In this document: positions 36,591 through 46,061 of the stretch, piece after piece
How positions within the stretch are numbered: the stretch's first letter is position 1
How the letters are laid out: each line of letters opens with the position of its first letter
Origin: Gemmatimonas sp.
Lineage (GTDB): Bacteria; Gemmatimonadota; Gemmatimonadetes; Gemmatimonadales; Gemmatimonadaceae
Reading direction: 5' to 3'
DNA: 64,000 bases
NCBI GenBank assembly: GCA_011390935.1
Contig: JAABRL010000004.1
Coordinates: 62,001-126,000 of the forward strand
Program-made: the position numbers and the translations under genes
Notes under the pieces: generated by a model
What the model was told of the DNA's origin: nothing
What the model saw: the letters and a program-made list of their open reading frames with translations, nothing else
Database searches by the model: none

Positions 36591-37739
36591 TCACGTCCGG
36601 ACGCGCGCGAGCAGCACCAGCGCGGCGGTCCCCACGAGCAGGTTGGGGAACCAGGCCGCGAGCTCAGGCGTGACCACGCCCGACTTGCCGATCGCCTTGG
36701 TGAGTTGGATGAGCAGGAGGATGATCACGGTGGTGCCAAGGCTGATGCCGATACCGTACGCGGCGCCACCGCGCTGGGTGCTCGTGGCCAGCGGCGCCCC
36801 GAACATGGCGATCAAGATACACGTCACGGGAATGGCCACCTTGAGCATGAGCTCCACGCGCAACCCGCGCACATCGGCGCCGGCGCGTTCGAGCGTGCGA
36901 ATGAACTGCGCCAGCTGCCCGTACGTCATCGCGTCCGAGGTCTTGTCGGAGGCGCGCAGCTCGGTTGGCGTCTCCACCATGCGTCGATCAATCAGCGAAT
37001 CGAAGGCCATCACGATGTTCTGTGACGCGTCGGGCAGCACGTGGATATGCCCCGAGCGCAGCATCCACCCGCTGTCCGGTGTCCATGAACCGCCCTCGGC
37101 CGCCACGAGCACCGAGGGCGTGACCGAATCGCCACGCACTTCGGTCTCCACGGCCTGCAGTCGCCCTTCGACCACATTCAGATACGTTGCACGCACTACG
37201 CGTCCACCTTCACCACCGAAGACGAAGTTGTAGCGCGTGATCGTGGATTCGTTACAGATGGCCATGCCACCCGATGGGGCGGTGCGGGTCTGGCACGACT
37301 CGCGCAACAGTTCGAGGCGGGTGGAGTTCGACGGCGGGGACAGTTCGCCGATCACCATCGCCAGCAGCGCGGCAAAGATGGAGAGGACGAAGATCGGGCG
37401 CACCACCCGATGAAAGCTCATGCCGGACGCTTTCGCCGCGGTGAGCTCCGCATTGCGCGTCAGACTGCCCACGGTGAAGACGGTGGCAAACAGCACCGCG
37501 GCGGGCAGCACCTTGTACATCGTGTCGGGCAGGAAGTACCAATAGCTGAGCGCGATGTCCGCGGCGGGCACCTGGCGGTCGGTGTACTTGCGCAGGTTGT
37601 CCACCAGATCCACCACGAACACCAGCAGAGGGAAACCGATGCTGGTGACGATGAAGATGCGCAGGAACTCCAGTGCGACGTATCGATCGAGCGGACGAAC
37701 GAGGCGTCGTTTGCGCGACGGTGAAGCGGACGCACTCAT
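36591..37739 (-). CDS. lptG: LPS export permease LptG (YjgP/YjgQ family)
   Basis: A 382-residue protein beginning at ATG 37739, which overlaps the lptF stop (ATGA); the track ORF adds a non-homologous N-terminus. It has three N-terminal helices, a periplasmic beta-jellyroll (about residues 125-260, 'ITRYNFVFGGEGGRVVRAT'), and three C-terminal helices. The pair 'RNAELTAAKASGMSFHRVVRP' carries the conserved E-x-x-A-x-K/A-x-G coupling region. It works with LptF and an LptB ATPase (not in this window) to pull lipopolysaccharide out of the inner membrane. Confidence 0.92.
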   Translation of the reverse strand: MSASASPSRKRRLVRPLDRYVALEFLRIFIVTSIGFPLLVFVVDLVDNLRKYTDRQVPAADIALSYWYFLPDTMYKVLPAAVLFATVFTVGSLTRNAELTAAKASGMSFHRVVRPIFVLSIFAALLAMVIGELSPPSNSTRLELLRESCQTRTAPSGGMAICNESTITRYNFVFGGEGGRVVRATYLNVVEGRLQAVETEVRGDSVTPSVLVAAEGGSWTPDSGWMLRSGHIHVLPDASQNIVMAFDSLIDRRMVETPTELRASDKTSDAMTYGQLAQFIRTLERAGADVRGLRVELMLKVAIPVTCILIAMFGAPLATSTQRGGAAYGIGISLGTTVIILLLIQLTKAIGKSGVVTPELAAWFPNLLVGTAALVLLARVRT

Positions 37740-39571
37740 GTGGTCACTTCCGACACCGCGACACGACGACGCATCGCCTTGCGGGTCTGTCGGTCGCTCC
37801 ACCAGTCGCGCAGACCGCCGCCGCGTGATCCATCGGTGGTGCGTTCCACGCGCAGGAACATCACGAGGCCGGCGATCGCGAAGAGCACATTGGCGCCCCA
37901 CATCGCGACGATCGGGTCGAGGCGCCCTTTGTCCGCCAGCGTTTCGCCCGCCATGAGGCACACGTAGTACGCGCCAAAGACGGCCAGCGAGATGCCCAGC
38001 GTCATGCCGAGTCCGCCGCGCGGGAAGCGCAGCGCGATCGGCGGCCCGAACAGCACGAATACGAAACAGGCAATCGAGAGGGCGAACTTCTTCTGCACCT
38101 CCACAGCGTAGGAGTTCATCTGGTAGAGACCTTCAGCAAGTGACTCCGGTGTCACGGCGAAGATCGCCGGGGGCGGCAGGTTGGCCTCCTCGGCGGCCAG
38201 TCGACGCGCCGCGGCGGCGGCAATACTGTCGCGCGTGGCCTGATCGGTTGGGAGGGGCTGTCCATCGGCGCCCATGGTGGGTACTGGGAGCCCGTCTGGC
38301 CCCACGTTGGGCAGCGGCAAGCCATCGGGGCCCGTGGTGGGCAGTGGCAGGCCATCGGGGCCGACCGTCGGGAGTGGCATGCCACCCGCGGCCGGCGGCT
38401 GCGGCATGATCGAGGTGGGCGGCTGAGGCGGCGTTGCCGCGGCACCCGCGCTATCCTGCGCTCGACGCACGCTGTCCTGTCGTACGGAATCGCGGCGGAG
38501 GCTGTCACGGCGCACACTGTCCTGCACCACCGGGTCCTGCTCCTGCAGCGCGTCCCACGTGACCACTGCGGGCGCGGGCGCGGCTTCGGCCGTCTTGGGC
38601 TTGAAGAGGTTCGGGATGGTGGTGCAGTACAACGTGGCCAGCCCGCCGTGCGCCGGCCGAGGACGAGGCACCACCAGCAGGCTGTCGCCTGACCCCGACT
38701 CCGCCGCCTCGGCGCGCAGCTGCGAAATCCAGCGCTGCCGACGCGATTCGTATTCCACCGCGCGCAGCTCGTACTCCCGCTGCAGCTCGCAAATGCTCTG
38801 CTCACGCTCGCCCTTGTACTGCCCCTGCGCGCCGGTCGCGCTGAAGCCCCGCGCCACGCCCTTTACGCGCAGCACCTGCTCGCGGAAGGCGGTGCGCTGC
38901 AGCTGCCGCGAGTCCCCCTTGGGGAACTGGAACTGCTCGCCGTCGTAGAGCACGAGCTGCAGGTCGACGCTGTCCGGGGAGAGCGTGAAGGTGCCGCTGT
39001 CGGCGTACACCGACTTGCGCTCCTCGCTGTTCTGCAGGTCGTAGATCTCGACCTCGCGCATGCGGTTCGACTTGTCGTCGATCCACCCCACCCGCATGTA
39101 GAACGTCTCGCTCACGGGCTTGAGCACCTGCTGCTCCAGCCCCACCGTGGGGCGCACGCTCACGATATCGCCGAGCAGGATCGCGAGGCGATGATTCGCG
39201 CGCGGCAGCACCTGATCGTTGAAGCCGATCATGAGCAGCGACAGCACGGCCGCCGCCATCAACACGGGGGCCATGAGCGACCGGACGCCGATGCCGCTGG
39301 CCTTGAAGGCCGTGACCTCGTGTTCGGCGCTCAGCCGGCCGAACGCCTGCAGGGTGGACATGAGCAGCGCCATGGGGAGCGTCATGGCCACCGTGAAGGG
39401 CAGCGAGAGTACCAGAAACTCGCCGATGACGCTCCAGGGCAGCCCCTTGCCCACCAGCTTGTCGAGCTGGCGTGCGACGTACTGGAGCAACAGGAGCGAC
39501 GTCAGCGCGGTGAGCCAGAACAGCAGATGGCTCACGTGTTCGCGCAGGATGTAGCGGGCGATGATCCTCAC
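37736..39571 (-). CDS. lptF: LPS export permease LptF with repeat-rich periplasmic insertion
   Basis: A 611-residue protein, much longer than the usual ~360-400. Residues ~1-125 (three helices; coupling region AEHEVTAFKASGIGVRSL) and ~490-590 (three helices, FALSIACFVFVLFGPPIALRF) are normal LptF. Between them the periplasmic jellyroll is followed by an insertion of about 200 residues: a charged helical part, Asp-Ser-Val-Arg-Arg repeats and five PLPTxGPDGL-type repeats. It is the first gene of the operon and divergent to the sprA-like gene. The insertion may reach across the periplasm toward LptA/LptC. The core function is secure. Confidence 0.9.
   Translation of the reverse strand: MRIIARYILREHVSHLLFWLTALTSLLLLQYVARQLDKLVGKGLPWSVIGEFLVLSLPFTVAMTLPMALLMSTLQAFGRLSAEHEVTAFKASGIGVRSLMAPVLMAAAVLSLLMIGFNDQVLPRANHRLAILLGDIVSVRPTVGLEQQVLKPVSETFYMRVGWIDDKSNRMREVEIYDLQNSEERKSVYADSGTFTLSPDSVDLQLVLYDGEQFQFPKGDSRQLQRTAFREQVLRVKGVARGFSATGAQGQYKGEREQSICELQREYELRAVEYESRRQRWISQLRAEAAESGSGDSLLVVPRPRPAHGGLATLYCTTIPNLFKPKTAEAAPAPAVVTWDALQEQDPVVQDSVRRDSLRRDSVRQDSVRRAQDSAGAAATPPQPPTSIMPQPPAAGGMPLPTVGPDGLPLPTTGPDGLPLPNVGPDGLPVPTMGADGQPLPTDQATRDSIAAAAARRLAAEEANLPPPAIFAVTPESLAEGLYQMNSYAVEVQKKFALSIACFVFVLFGPPIALRFPRGGLGMTLGISLAVFGAYYVCLMAGETLADKGRLDPIVAMWGANVLFAIAGLVMFLRVERTTDGSRGGGLRDWWSDRQTRKAMRRRVAVSEVTT
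38244..38377 (-). repeat. tandem 11-residue repeat coding PLPTxGPDGL
   Basis: Inside lptF, a 33-nt unit is repeated about four and a half times, giving PLPTVGPDG, PLPTTGPDG, PLPNVGPDG, VPTMGADGQ and PLPTD. The copies differ by a few bases, so it is an older, in-frame expansion. Confidence 0.9.
38450..38532 (-). repeat. short tandem repeat coding DSVRR pentapeptides
   Basis: Within lptF, five degenerate copies of Asp-Ser-(Val/Leu)-Arg-(Arg/Gln) occur in a row before the Pro-rich repeats. They form a strongly basic, probably helical stretch. Confidence 0.85.
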
Positions 39572-39809
39572 GGCATGGGGTCAGGCGTCAGCAAGGCAGG
39601 GCAGCCGGACGACCCGCCGTCGTCGACAACCACTCGATAGGGCACCCGATGGCTTGAGCCTCAGGGCGCGTCCCGTTCTATTCAGTTCTAAATTCCCCCG
39701 GTATCCACTGCTTAAGCAAGGGATCAGGCCCGTCGTCCTTCCCGCCGTCACCCCGGAGCACGCCGTTTCGGCCTCGATCTCTCCGCTCGTACCCCACGAA
39801 CGACGACTC
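39572..39809. promoter_or_regulatory. divergent intergenic region between lptF and the SprA-like gene
   Basis: A stretch of 238 nt without a convincing gene. It is locally AT-richer around 39676-39720 (ttctattcagttctaaattc). TTGAGC (39654) and TCTATT (39677), spaced by 17 nt, are a weak candidate plus-strand promoter. The open frame through it belongs to the over-long track ORF. Confidence 0.35.
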
Positions 39810-42800
39810 GTGCGCCTGTTCCGGAACGGGCGTCGGCGTCGGTCGCCGGGTCGTGGCGTTGCGACTCCCCACGGGAGACTGGCCAGCTGGGGCGCGGGGC
39901 TGTTGCTGGCCTTCGGCGCAGCCGCGCCGGCGCACGCGCAGGGCGGCGATCCGCTCCCCGGACCGCGACGCCCCGAGCTGGGGGACCTCAAGATCGACCT
40001 CAACGCCCGGCTCGAGAGCAAGGTCGTGCGGTCGCGCAACGAGATCTGCACGGCCGCGCAGCGCGTGACCTTCGGCTCCAACTGCTTCGCCAACTGGCTG
40101 CCGGGGTTCGATTTCCAGGTCAACCTCGCCTCCAAGGGCAACGTGGCCGACCGCGTGTTCGTGGATGTGCAGTACGACTCGCAGAACCAGTTCGACGCCT
40201 CCAACAACATCTCGCTCTTCTACACCGGCAAGCCCAACGAGCTGCTGCAGCGCGTGGAGGTGGGCAACGTGAGCTTTCGTGCGCCCACCTCCCGCTTCCT
40301 CACGGCCGGCATTCCGTCCAACAACTACGGCCTGCAGGCCAGCGGACAGGTCGGCCCGATGTTCTTCGAGACGATCGTGGCGCAGCAGCGCGGCAACGTG
40401 TCGCGCAACAATGTGTTCACGGTGGGGGAAACCGCGGTGCAGCAGGTCGAGCGCGTGATCGAAGACATTCAGATCGAGTCGCGTCGCTTCTTCTTCACCG
40501 TGGACCCGCGGCAGCTCACGGGCTTCCCCAACGTCGACATTCTCAATCGGCAGCAGATGCAGCGTGCCGCCGCGGCGCTCCCCGATTCGGTGCGGCCCCT
40601 GCGTGTCTATGTGTATCGCCAGCTCATTGGCGCGCAGAATCAGAATCCGCTCGGCCCGCAGTTCTCCGTGCGTGGCGCGCGCAATCCGTCGCGCCAGATT
40701 TATGAAGTGCTGCGCGAGAATGTGGACTACTACCTCGACCCGTCGCAGCTGTGGATCTCGCTGGTGCGCCCGCTCGGCCAGAACAACGAGCGTCTCGTGG
40801 TGGCGTACGATGTGTCGGTGAATGGGCAGCCCGGTCGCAATCCGAACACCGGCGGCACCCCCGATCTGCAGTTCACGCCGGAGCCGCAGTTCGCCAACCT
40901 GCTGTGGGAGCCCGAGCTGCAGCCGAGCGATTCGGCGTACTTTTTGCGCGAGATCAAGTCGGTGTATCGCCTCGGTGGCGAGGAGCTACGCCGCGAGACC
41001 GTTGATGTGCGCATCGTGACCAACACGAGCGGCGATCAGGAGCAGCCCCCGGATCCGTCGCGCGGCCTCACGTATCTGCAGCTGTTCGGCCTCGCGCAGG
41101 CCACCAACGGCGCGCAGTTCGATGTCGAGAATCGCCTCTGGCCGCGCCCCAACGATCCGAACCGCTCGGCTGCTGGCACCGCGGGCCAGCCGCTCATTCG
41201 CGACTACTTCGTGGTGTTCCCGTCGCTGCAGCCATTTGCGCGCGCCGGGTTGGCGCAACCGCTCGCCAACCCGGCCAATGACACCCTGTACTCGTTCCCC
41301 AACGAGTACCTGTACTCGGCGCAGCGCCCGCAGTCGATCTTCACGATGCGCGCGACGTACGAATCACGATCCGACGGCGCCACGGGCGGGATCACGCTCG
41401 GCACCACGCAGCTGCGCCCCGGCTCGGAGCGCGTGGAGTTGGATGGTGCACTGCTCGTGCGCGATCGCGACTACACGGTGACGTACGAAACGGGGCGCAT
41501 CGCGTTCAATCGTCCCGACACGCTCTTTCTGCGTCCGCGCACGGTGAACGTGCGCTACGAAGAAAACCCGCTCTTTGCATCAGCGGCGACGCCCACCACG
41601 ATCCTCGGGCTCACCACGCGCTTTCCGGTGGAAGCGGGGCAGTTCACCATCACGGCGATCTCACAGGAGCAGCGCTCCGTCTCCAACCGGCCCACGCTCG
41701 GCTACGAACAGGTGGGGTCGCTGGTGGCGGGGCTCACGAGTGATCTCGCGTGGGACGCGCCGCAACTCAACCGACTCGTTTCACGCTTGGGCGTTGCGGC
41801 GGCGCAGACGCCGTCGCGTGTCGCGCTGCAAGGCGAGTTTGCGATGAGCCGGCCCCGTCCCAACGCGGCGGGGCAGGCGTATCTCGAGTCATTCGAAGGG
41901 GACGCCGGCGCGCAGGTGCTGCTCACCGAGGCGGCGTGGTACTTCGGCAGCCGGCCGCAGCGCGGCGACCGCGTGAACGGTCTGGGCAGCAACCCGTTTG
42001 CGCTCACACGCGCTTCCACGCTCGCGTGGCAGAACACCGGTCAAACGCGCAATCGGCAAACGATCGCGTATACCATTGATCAGATCGATCCGTCGGCGCG
42101 CTTCACCACCGGCGGATTGCAGCCGCCGGAGCAGGTGCTGTTCCTCACGCTCTATCCGCAACGCGCGGGTGGCGGGCTATCGATCGATCAGGCATCCGGC
42201 GCGCCGCAGCTGCAGTGGAACATCGGTGGCGCGGCGGCGCAACCCGGCCGACGCTGGCGCTCCATTCGCACCGTGCTCAATCCGAGCGGCTCCGATCTGT
42301 CGCGCGTGGAGAATCTCGAGTTCTACGCGCTCGTGTATACGGATCCCGGTCGCGAAGCGCGCAACCCGACGATGGTGTTCGACTTCGGTGAACTGAGTGA
42401 GAACAGTGTGGCCTTCGCGCCGGACACGCTGGTGCTGCGACCGAACCCCACCATTCCCGGGCGCGTCGATTCGCTGTTCACGGGCAAGCGGCTGGTCGGC
42501 TTCGATCGACTGGACAGTGAACGCGATCCGCTCACGCGCGCCTTCAATGCGATCGTGAATGATGTCGGACTGCCGGGCAGCCTGGCCGACTCCATCATCG
42601 TGATCGACTCCACGAGCGCCACGCCTACGCCCGTGTTGCAGACCAACGTGGCGCTGTGCAACGGCACCTCGCAGGTACAGCTGCTGCTGGGCGATAGTCG
42701 CGCCAACTGCACCACGCGCAACAATCGGCTCGATGAAGAAGACATCGATCTCGACGGGCAGCTCAACATGACGGATGCCGTAGCCGCAGAACAGGAGCGA

Positions 42801-45800
42801 TTCAAGCGTTTCGTGGTGGACCTGTCCGATCGCCGCACCTGGAATCGAATCGGTCGGTGCCAGCGCAACGCGCCCATCGACGCGCCCGCCGATTCCGCCG
42901 AACAGTGCTGGGTGCAGGTGCGGCTCAACTGGCGCACGCCAACGGATTCCGTGGGTGCGCAGAATGATCGCCGCGTGCGTGCGCTCCGCTTGTCACTGGT
43001 GTCCAACGGCAACGCGCCCGACAGTGCGTTCATCGGCACGGCGCTGGCGCGGCTGCGCCTCGTCGGTGCGCCGTGGCTCAAGCGCACCGAACGCCCCATC
43101 AGCGGCGTGGCCGGCGATTCCCTTGGGTCGCTCACGGGCGGCTACGTGATCGCGTCCGTCATCGGTTCCATCGACTCGAGTGCCTCGGTGCCGTACCAGC
43201 CGCCGCCAGGCGTGCTGGAGGTGCCCGAAGATCGCCAGACCGGGCTCGAAGCGAGTCGGGTGCAGGTGAACGAACGCGCGCTGCGACTGCTCGCCGGTGG
43301 CGCACCGGGACAGGTGTTCCGCGCCTTCGATCGCGCCGAAGCATATCTGCGTTTCCCGGAGGGCGTGAAGAGCTTCATGGGGTATCGCACGTTGCGGCTG
43401 TGGATGCGTGGGCGCGGCAACGGCTGGGGGCCGGATGGTGAGCTCAATGGTTTCGTGAAGCTCGGCCGCGACGAACACAACTTCTATGCGTATCGCACTC
43501 CGGTGAACACCGGGGCCTCGCAGAACGCCTGGGAGCCCGAAGTGCGCGTGGATCTGCAGCGGTTCCAGACGCTGCGTGCTCGGCTCGAGAATCTGTTCCT
43601 GCAGGGCAGCGCCGATTCCATCGCGTGCAGCGGTACCGATCTCGAACTCATTCGCCGGTCCGGGTTGCCCACCACGAGCACCGTACGCCGCTTCGCCGTG
43701 TGCGAAGACGGTTACATCGTGTACACCACCGATCCCACCGTCACGCCGCCCAACCTCGCCGGTGTGCAGGAGCTCGCGGTGGGCTTTGTGCGCGTGGACT
43801 CCGTGCCGCGTGGTGCGATGGCGCTCATGCCCAACGACACGCTTGAACTGTGGATCAACGACATTCGGCTCACGGATGTGGTGAACGATATGGGGCTGGC
43901 GGGTGAGCTGGGCCTCACCTTCAACGCCGGTGACTTCATGGACGTGCGCGCGGCCGTCCGTCGGCGCGATCCGAACTTCCGGCAGCTGGGTGAAGCACCA
44001 AGCTTTCTCACGGAGAACGGCTACTCCATTGGCACCACGTTGCATCTCGAGCATGTGCTGCCCAAACGACTGGGGCTCGTGGCGCCGCTCTCCATCGACT
44101 ACAGCGGCAGCGATGTCGAGCAGCTGTTCGTGAATCGCACGGACATTCGCGCCGACAACATCACCGGCTTGCGCAATCCGAAGGCTGGTCGCGTGAACTA
44201 CGCCATGAGTGTGCGTCGCGCGGAACCGCTCGAGGGACGGTGGTACGCGCCGCTCGCCAACGGTCTGGTGCTCAACGCGGCGTGGGGCAGTGGAGCGACG
44301 CAGAGTGCCTTTCAGGAGGGACGATCGTCCACGTATCTCGTGAATGCGATTCTGGACCTGTCGGGCGGCACACGACGCTCGCCATTGCCTTCGTGGACGC
44401 TCAAACCATTCGCGCTGTTGCCGCCCGCCATGCAGCAGTCGCGCGCGCTGCGTGCGTTGCGCGAGACCCCGTTGCAGTGGAGTCCGTCGCAGCTTCGCTT
44501 TTCGAGTGGCCTGTCGCGCCAGGCGGCGCAGACCACGTCGTACCTCAAGCCCGCGTTGTCACTCGTGGACACGGGGCAGGTGGCCACGGCCGAGCAGCAC
44601 GTGTGGCAGAACACCGGCGTGCTGGAGTTCCGCCCGACGGCGGGGCTGAGTGCGCGTGTGGACGCGCGTCAGGTGCTCGACTTGCGCGACTACTCCGATG
44701 TGGTCCTGTTCGCTGACAGCACCGACCGTCGCGTGGCGAACGAGGCCGAGCGACTGCGTGTGCTGGGCGCCGATGTGGGGCTCGAGCGGGAACGGTCGCT
44801 CACCAGCGCCTTCCGCATTGAACCGACGTTCTGGCCGTGGTTGCGTCCACGCGCTGAACTGGTGACCGGTTTCTCGCTCGTGAAGGACCCCAATGCGCGA
44901 GTGCTGCTGCGCTCCGATGACACCACCGGTGCGTTTCGGCTCCCCCGCCGACTCGGCGCCACGCAGAACGTCAGTGGTGGCTTCACCTTCGACCTGCGTC
45001 GGCTGGTGAATGGTCGGGTATCGCCCACCGGCATCGCCGCCTGGTGGTCACGTGCGCTCCAGCCGTTCGATGTGTCGTGGTTTCGCACGCTCGACTCCAA
45101 CTACGACAACACGGCCATCATGCCGGGTGGCGGCTACCAGTTCGGCTTTGGAGGCATCGACCTGTTCCGCGGGATCGACGGGCAGTTGGCCACCGCCGCC
45201 GGCCGATCGCGCCGCCTGATTGCATCGAGCGGTCTCACCTTACCGCTGTCGTTCGCCATCACCACGCGCGCCGAGGTGGGGCGTACGGAGACGTGGACGC
45301 GTCGCACGCGGGACGGCTTTCAGGCGCTCATCCTCAACGAGCAGGATGTGTATCCCGATGTCACCGTGCGTTGGAACTGGCGTCCCGGTCGTCCGATCGG
45401 CATCTTCGCCGGCATCGGCGCGACAGCCGGCTATGCGGTGAACGCGCAGCGCACGAATGCCCCCAACGAACTGGGTGGCTTTGCCGATCAGTCGCGCGCC
45501 TACGCAGAGCGCGTGCCGATTTCGGCCAGTGTGACGTGGAATATCTTCGGGCCGCTCACCACCTCCGTGTCGTGGAGTCGCACCGCGCGAGACGACGAGC
45601 GTCCGGGCGCGCTCACGGAGAGCCGTGCCGACGATCTGTCGCTTGGGCTCGCGCGCACCTTTGCGCTCCCCGCTGAATGGAAGCAGCGCAGCGGTTTGCG
45701 CACGCAGCTCACGTGGCAGCGGCAGGGGGCGCAGAGCGTGGTCAGCAATGCGGTGGGGGGGCTCGGGTTTACCAGCGGCGAGCTGTTCCGGTCCGTCCTC

Positions 45801-45980
45801 GCGGATAACGGGCGCGAGGCGATCAACCTGAATGCCGACACCGACCTCTCCGAGACGATGACATTTTCGCTTGCGGCGTCGCGTGTGGTCACGTTCGATC
45901 GCACCTTCAATCGACGCTTTTCGCAGACCACCTTCAGCGCCGTTCTGCAACTCTACTTCTTTGGTGGGTTGGCGCCGTAG
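39810..45980 (+). CDS. sprA: giant SprA/Sov-like outer-membrane surface protein
   Basis: A protein of about 2,056 residues. I place the start at GTG 39810 because a signal peptide follows at once (basic RNGRRRRS region, then LLLAFGAAAPAHAQ). The track start (39561) overlaps lptF and adds no homologous sequence. SprA-like features are DYYLDPSQLWISL near residue 310, repeated YLESFEGDAGAQVLL and VKLGRDEHNFYAYRTP segments, TLELWINDIRLTDVVND, and a long beta-strand-rich C-terminal half ending QLYFFGGLAP. SprA/Sov forms the giant outer-membrane channel of the type IX secretion system in Bacteroidota; homologues occur in other FCB phyla. No gld/por partner is in this window, so its role here is open. 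Confidence 0.82.
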   Translation: MRLFRNGRRRRSPGRGVATPHGRLASWGAGLLLAFGAAAPAHAQGGDPLPGPRRPELGDLKIDLNARLESKVVRSRNEICTAAQRVTFGSNCFANWLPGFDFQVNLASKGNVADRVFVDVQYDSQNQFDASNNISLFYTGKPNELLQRVEVGNVSFRAPTSRFLTAGIPSNNYGLQASGQVGPMFFETIVAQQRGNVSRNNVFTVGETAVQQVERVIEDIQIESRRFFFTVDPRQLTGFPNVDILNRQQMQRAAAALPDSVRPLRVYVYRQLIGAQNQNPLGPQFSVRGARNPSRQIYEVLRENVDYYLDPSQLWISLVRPLGQNNERLVVAYDVSVNGQPGRNPNTGGTPDLQFTPEPQFANLLWEPELQPSDSAYFLREIKSVYRLGGEELRRETVDVRIVTNTSGDQEQPPDPSRGLTYLQLFGLAQATNGAQFDVENRLWPRPNDPNRSAAGTAGQPLIRDYFVVFPSLQPFARAGLAQPLANPANDTLYSFPNEYLYSAQRPQSIFTMRATYESRSDGATGGITLGTTQLRPGSERVELDGALLVRDRDYTVTYETGRIAFNRPDTLFLRPRTVNVRYEENPLFASAATPTTILGLTTRFPVEAGQFTITAISQEQRSVSNRPTLGYEQVGSLVAGLTSDLAWDAPQLNRLVSRLGVAAAQTPSRVALQGEFAMSRPRPNAAGQAYLESFEGDAGAQVLLTEAAWYFGSRPQRGDRVNGLGSNPFALTRASTLAWQNTGQTRNRQTIAYTIDQIDPSARFTTGGLQPPEQVLFLTLYPQRAGGGLSIDQASGAPQLQWNIGGAAAQPGRRWRSIRTVLNPSGSDLSRVENLEFYALVYTDPGREARNPTMVFDFGELSENSVAFAPDTLVLRPNPTIPGRVDSLFTGKRLVGFDRLDSERDPLTRAFNAIVNDVGLPGSLADSIIVIDSTSATPTPVLQTNVALCNGTSQVQLLLGDSRANCTTRNNRLDEEDIDLDGQLNMTDAVAAEQERFKRFVVDLSDRRTWNRIGRCQRNAPIDAPADSAEQCWVQVRLNWRTPTDSVGAQNDRRVRALRLSLVSNGNAPDSAFIGTALARLRLVGAPWLKRTERPISGVAGDSLGSLTGGYVIASVIGSIDSSASVPYQPPPGVLEVPEDRQTGLEASRVQVNERALRLLAGGAPGQVFRAFDRAEAYLRFPEGVKSFMGYRTLRLWMRGRGNGWGPDGELNGFVKLGRDEHNFYAYRTPVNTGASQNAWEPEVRVDLQRFQTLRARLENLFLQGSADSIACSGTDLELIRRSGLPTTSTVRRFAVCEDGYIVYTTDPTVTPPNLAGVQELAVGFVRVDSVPRGAMALMPNDTLELWINDIRLTDVVNDMGLAGELGLTFNAGDFMDVRAAVRRRDPNFRQLGEAPSFLTENGYSIGTTLHLEHVLPKRLGLVAPLSIDYSGSDVEQLFVNRTDIRADNITGLRNPKAGRVNYAMSVRRAEPLEGRWYAPLANGLVLNAAWGSGATQSAFQEGRSSTYLVNAILDLSGGTRRSPLPSWTLKPFALLPPAMQQSRALRALRETPLQWSPSQLRFSSGLSRQAAQTTSYLKPALSLVDTGQVATAEQHVWQNTGVLEFRPTAGLSARVDARQVLDLRDYSDVVLFADSTDRRVANEAERLRVLGADVGLERERSLTSAFRIEPTFWPWLRPRAELVTGFSLVKDPNARVLLRSDDTTGAFRLPRRLGATQNVSGGFTFDLRRLVNGRVSPTGIAAWWSRALQPFDVSWFRTLDSNYDNTAIMPGGGYQFGFGGIDLFRGIDGQLATAAGRSRRLIASSGLTLPLSFAITTRAEVGRTETWTRRTRDGFQALILNEQDVYPDVTVRWNWRPGRPIGIFAGIGATAGYAVNAQRTNAPNELGGFADQSRAYAERVPISASVTWNIFGPLTTSVSWSRTARDDERPGALTESRADDLSLGLARTFALPAEWKQRSGLRTQLTWQRQGAQSVVSNAVGGLGFTSGELFRSVLADNGREAINLNADTDLSETMTFSLAASRVVTFDRTFNRRFSQTTFSAVLQLYFFGGLAP

Positions 45981-46061
45981 GCACGCTGCGTCTGCAAGGA
46001 ATTGCACCAGCGCGACAGGAAACGGTGATGTGATTGCCGCCTCTGGAGGCCATCCTCCGGC

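Noticed and set aside
38244-38532. Direct repeats as a possible CRISPR array
   Set aside because: The repeats are in frame inside lptF, have no spacers and encode a periodic peptide.
39561-39809. N-terminal 83 residues of the SprA-like ORF
   Set aside because: They precede a clear signal peptide, overlap the start of lptF and look like noncoding sequence.
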